Made by a program: the position numbers and the translations under genes
In this document: positions 19,064-21,641 of the stretch, piece by piece
Numbering within the stretch: the first letter of the stretch is position 1
How the letters are laid out: every line of letters begins with the position of its first letter
The notes under the pieces: model-generated
Told to the model about the DNA's origin: nothing
What the model saw: only the letters and a program-made list of their open reading frames with translations
The model's database searches: none
NCBI GenBank assembly: GCA_010015675.1
Contig: ML977043.1
Span: forward strand, 1 to 21,641
Direction of reading: 5' to 3'
Source: Byssothecium circinans
Lineage: Eukaryota; Ascomycota; Dothideomycetes; Pleosporales; Massarinaceae
Length of the DNA stretch: 21,641 nucleotides

Positions 19064-19277
19064 AAAGGAGGAGCTAGGTAGACTTATAGCAAAGTATTTA
19101 ACATGCTCCATCCTCTATCTTCTAGAGTAATAAGCCTCTCGCTTGCCTATTCATCTATTATTCATTATCATCTATCTCCTAAAATAATAAACCCCTTACT
19201 TGCCTATTTATCTATCCTTCGTCCATCCATCCTCTTAATAAGACGCCTTCTTAACTTTAAGTTCACACGCTTACACT
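19064..19277. other. Intergenic, pyrimidine-rich, with a 32-bp direct repeat
   Basis: Likely 5' region of the secreted-protein gene. It is rich in CT on the plus strand, as fungal promoters often are. Two 32-bp direct repeats (19128-19159 and 19185-19216) share TAATAA and CTTGCCTATT and differ at about six positions, all transitions. A 65-codon open frame starting at 19103 falls on this simple sequence and does not look coding. Confidence 0.55.
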
Positions 19278-20117
19278 ATAAAGCTAAGTATCACTACTAG
19301 CGTCACTGTGGCCGTAAGCATTGTCTTTATCTTAGTGCGTGCTACTACTATCTCCGCACGTAATATAGATCCGCAGTTCTCGCCTTTCACTAAATGCATC
19401 TAGAAGCATTACCCTGGCTTCCTAAAGGACGGTAGCAAGCCTACGTTATAGGAAATGCGTGACTATGTCAACTAAACGCAACCTAAAGCCCAGCGTGCTG
19501 AGGTCGTTAAGAACGACGTGCTACTTTACGAGCCAGAAAAGGCGGACGCTATCAAGCCTCGCGGTATCATCGACATAGTGTAGGTGCTCGGCAAGCAGCT
19601 CTACCTAAATAAAAAGCCATGGTGCGAAGGTAAGGAGACACATAATAATTTTATGTAGGTTAAAGATATTGTGTCTAGCGCGAATAACGTCTGCTTACAA
19701 TTAAAAGACCAGATTAACGCCTATAGTCTCAAGGAGGATGGTGGTATTAGTGTAGTTATTAATCTACTAACTAATAGGCATGATAAGTAAGGCTACTAGC
19801 TTAAGGACAATTGCCACGTTACTATAACCTACCTCCTAAATTTCTACCCGCCCGCGAAAATAGCAATAGAGGAGATGAAGCAGCTTGCTTTAGGGGTGTA
19901 TGACCTATGCAATGATAGTATTACACGCATCAGAATGAAGGGCGATGGTTGCACGTAGGATTTTACTTACTTCTAACTAAGCAAGGCAAAGACATACCAT
20001 GGAATAGGAGCGATTAGTAGTACACTTAGGATGTTCCTTAGTTAGGATACTAGCCTAGTGGCTGATCTCTCTCTTAGCTTTTCAAATGATGGCTAGCTGC
20101 CACCTTTTCTATCTTAA
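19278..20117 (+). pseudogene. Putative secreted six-cysteine protein gene, RIP-inactivated, unknown family
   Basis: I do not recognise the family. The frame starts at ATA (19278-19280), which fits an ATG lost by a G-to-A transition. The first 27 codons look like a signal peptide: Lys2, then a hydrophobic core TVAVSIVFILV, then small residues before RNIDPQ. The mature part is about 230-250 residues. It has six Cys, at codon 40 and in the motifs PWCEG, NNVCLQL, DNCHV, DLCND and DGCT, enough for three disulfides. The frame stays in register with about ten TAG/TAA codons, none TGA, mostly where Gln fits (also FM*V, where Trp is possible). The end is ambiguous between stops at 20043, 20094 and 20115. 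A small secreted cysteine-rich protein near a telomere would fit an effector-like or competition role, but nothing in the sequence proves it. Confidence 0.6.
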
Positions 20118-21641
20118 GATGATGACGCTTCTCCTTCACTCTATCTAGCGCTGCCGTGCAGCATTCTATATTTAAGCTTCCCACCCTCTCTTACGTTAAG
20201 GATAAATTCTAGACCCTTTCTCCCCTATTTATCTATATTATCTCTTACTAATCTAGGCTTATTACTATAAAGCTTACCTCTTCTCAGCATTATCTCTCTA
20301 TACTAATTACCTAGTCCTCTGTTCCTTTTATACCTAGTAGGCTAGGTATATAGCCTGCTTAACTAGAAAATAATACTATCTTATAATTATTAGGTTCTAG
20401 TAATTCTTCTTCTATAGTATAGCTAATAGTAAGCTAGTAGTTATAGGAAGTAATTATAAAGAGCAATTATAGTATATGCTTAAAGTTCTTGCCCTAGTAG
20501 ATAAGCAAGAATCTAGTTAACCTATACTAGTTAGCTTGTCTACTCTATAACTAACTTTAGACCCTTCTTAAACGCGCCCTCTACTATTCTCTAAAGTAGG
20601 ATAGCTATTTATACATAATAAAATAATAACTCCCTTACTTTATAGAGTAAATACTAGTAGATTATCTTAGCCTTTATACTAGCCTAAGCACCTTTATAAT
20701 ATATAGTTATATATACTATTAACTTATTCTTAATAAATATACTATAGCTCTTACCATTAAGGCTATTTATATACTATATAGTTACTACCTTCATCCTACG
20801 TACTAGCAATCCCTTTATTATATATACTAATACTAATAAATACTTTTAAAATACCTATATAGCTATTTTATACTTTTTTACCTTTCTACCCTTTTATACT
20901 ACCTCTTACCCTCTTAGATATAATAGGGCTGTAGCTCCTATATTAATAAATACTACTTATAACTATGTTTTATTTATAATATACTAGGCTAACTATTTCT
21001 TCCTATCTATACCTTTAGACAGGGTACGCTTATTCTAGAAAAAAATTTATTTAGACCTTATCTCTACTAAGTTAGTTATCATGTTATTTTATTTAATTAC
21101 TAGTAATAGTATCGCCCTATATATAAGCTACTTATTCTTATCTATATTTAATAATAATAGCTCCCTTTATAACTTAAGCTAGGCTAATTTTACTAATTTA
21201 TAAATATTATTAATTATAAACTAAGTATTATAAACTAGATATAGTTATATAATAATATGTCTCCTACTTGCTATATTACGCTGTCTATATTAATATTAAA
21301 TTAAATCTTTATTCTATACATCTACAATCATAATAACTACTCTAGTAGGCTAGATGTATCTCTATAACTAGTTAATACTATACATTAGTTATCTATCTCC
21401 TTAACTAAATTAAAATAGCCTAGAGCTATCTCTTTAGCGTCCTCTTTAGCGTAATTATCCTTATGCATAATCTTAGCTACGTACTCCTTTCGCACCCTTA
21501 ATACTATATATAATATTATTATTTTTATAATAGTAATAATAGCAGAAATTATAGGTATATATATTAAGAGGTCCTTTTACTTATAATTACTATCTATACT
21601 TAATATAGCTATAGTATCTAGAGGCATGTTTTTCTACTTTA
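20118..21641. other. AT-rich, heavily RIP-mutated DNA, probably an old repeat
   Basis: This 1.5-kb stretch is dominated by TA, CTA and TAG words and is poor in CA and TG, as expected after saturating RIP. Base composition is clearly more AT-rich than everything to its left. No terminal repeats, polymerase motifs or RNA genes could be recognised. The only coding trace is on the minus strand at the right edge (separate entry). It probably continues beyond the window. Confidence 0.6.
21107..21627 (-). pseudogene. Unrecognised coding trace, RIP-degraded
   Basis: From an ATG at 21627 a minus-strand frame reads MPLDTIAILSIDSNYK, then a hydrophobic stretch rich in Ile (about codons 22-42, possibly a membrane segment), then VRKEYVAKIMHKDNYAKED and IALGYFNLVKEIDN, SYRDTSSLLE. 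After this, stops at likely Gln, Trp or Arg positions become dense, and the frame fades into SYKGSYYY-like low complexity. The balanced charged residues and periodic stops suggest a once-coding sequence. No family is recognised and the left limit is approximate. Confidence 0.35.

Noticed and set aside
19103..19300. Plus-strand 65-codon ORF
   Set aside because: Made of low-complexity Leu/Ser/Ile-rich sequence over direct repeats; it looks like promoter DNA.
464..20117. Reassigned genetic code with TAG/TAA read as Gln
   Set aside because: Many stops do fall at Gln positions, but CAG and CAA still occur beside them, TGA stops are also present (TLH1, ankyrin gene), TAG replaces a conserved Trp in hAT, and missense changes such as Asp to Asn share the same mutational direction. 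RIP explains all of this.
1..21641. CRISPR arrays, tRNA or rRNA genes
   Set aside because: No regularly spaced repeats other than the telomere, and no cloverleaf or rRNA-like core was seen on either strand by eye.

Overview
This is a chromosome end from a filamentous ascomycete (Pezizomycotina-type), read from the telomere inward. Bases 1-95 are a perfect (TTAGGG)n telomere, C-rich strand on +. The rest is subtelomere: two kinds of DNA transposon, three telomere-linked RecQ-like helicase genes (called TLH1, TLH2 and TLH3 here), an ankyrin-type gene, a gene for a putative secreted protein, and very AT-rich DNA. The genus cannot be named from the sequence.

Nothing here is likely to be an intact gene. 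Every recognisable coding frame is full of stops, mostly TAG and TAA with a few TGA, yet each frame stays in register over its whole length (about 4.3 kb in TLH1, 3.7 kb in TLH3, 2.7 kb in the hAT transposase). Duplicated segments differ almost only by C/T and G/A transitions. This is the mark of repeat-induced point mutation (RIP): CAG/CAA to TAG/TAA, TGG to TAG/TGA, CGA to TGA, and key acidic residues changed to Asn or Lys.

Layout. 1-95 telomere. 96-4955 pogo/Fot1-type transposon copy 1, cut off by the telomere at its left end and split by a nested hAT element (236-3387, with an 8-bp target duplication). 4956-5273 pyrimidine-rich spacer. 5274-9587 TLH1 (minus). 9588-9830 TLH 5' flank. 9831-11518 pogo copy 2. 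11519-13196 TLH2, the 5' part only. 13197-13439 TLH flank. 13440-13565 a 126-bp pogo remnant. 13566-17242 TLH3 (minus), a divergent relative broken inside the helicase domain. 17243-17890 non-coding, with telomere-like motifs and inverted repeats. 17891-19063 ankyrin-type pseudogene (plus). 19278-20117 secreted-protein pseudogene (plus). 20118-21641 AT-rich, heavily mutated DNA with one minus-strand coding trace.

The segment 3396-13565 is a tandem array of a roughly 6.6-kb unit [pogo - spacer - TLH - TLH 5' flank - end of pogo]. The second unit lost about 2.96 kb, which removed the spacer and the whole helicase half of TLH2. All three TLH genes are read toward the telomere.

The most interesting observation is the architecture of the TLH proteins. 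An N-terminal OrsD/DUF3505-like zinc-finger region is followed by a middle region that carries, in order and with matching spacing, the signature residues of a tyrosine recombinase. A RecQ-type helicase follows, with a Cys-rich tail in TLH1. This suggests recombinase-helicase fusion proteins at chromosome ends. The recombinase call is inference from motifs and needs a structure or profile test.
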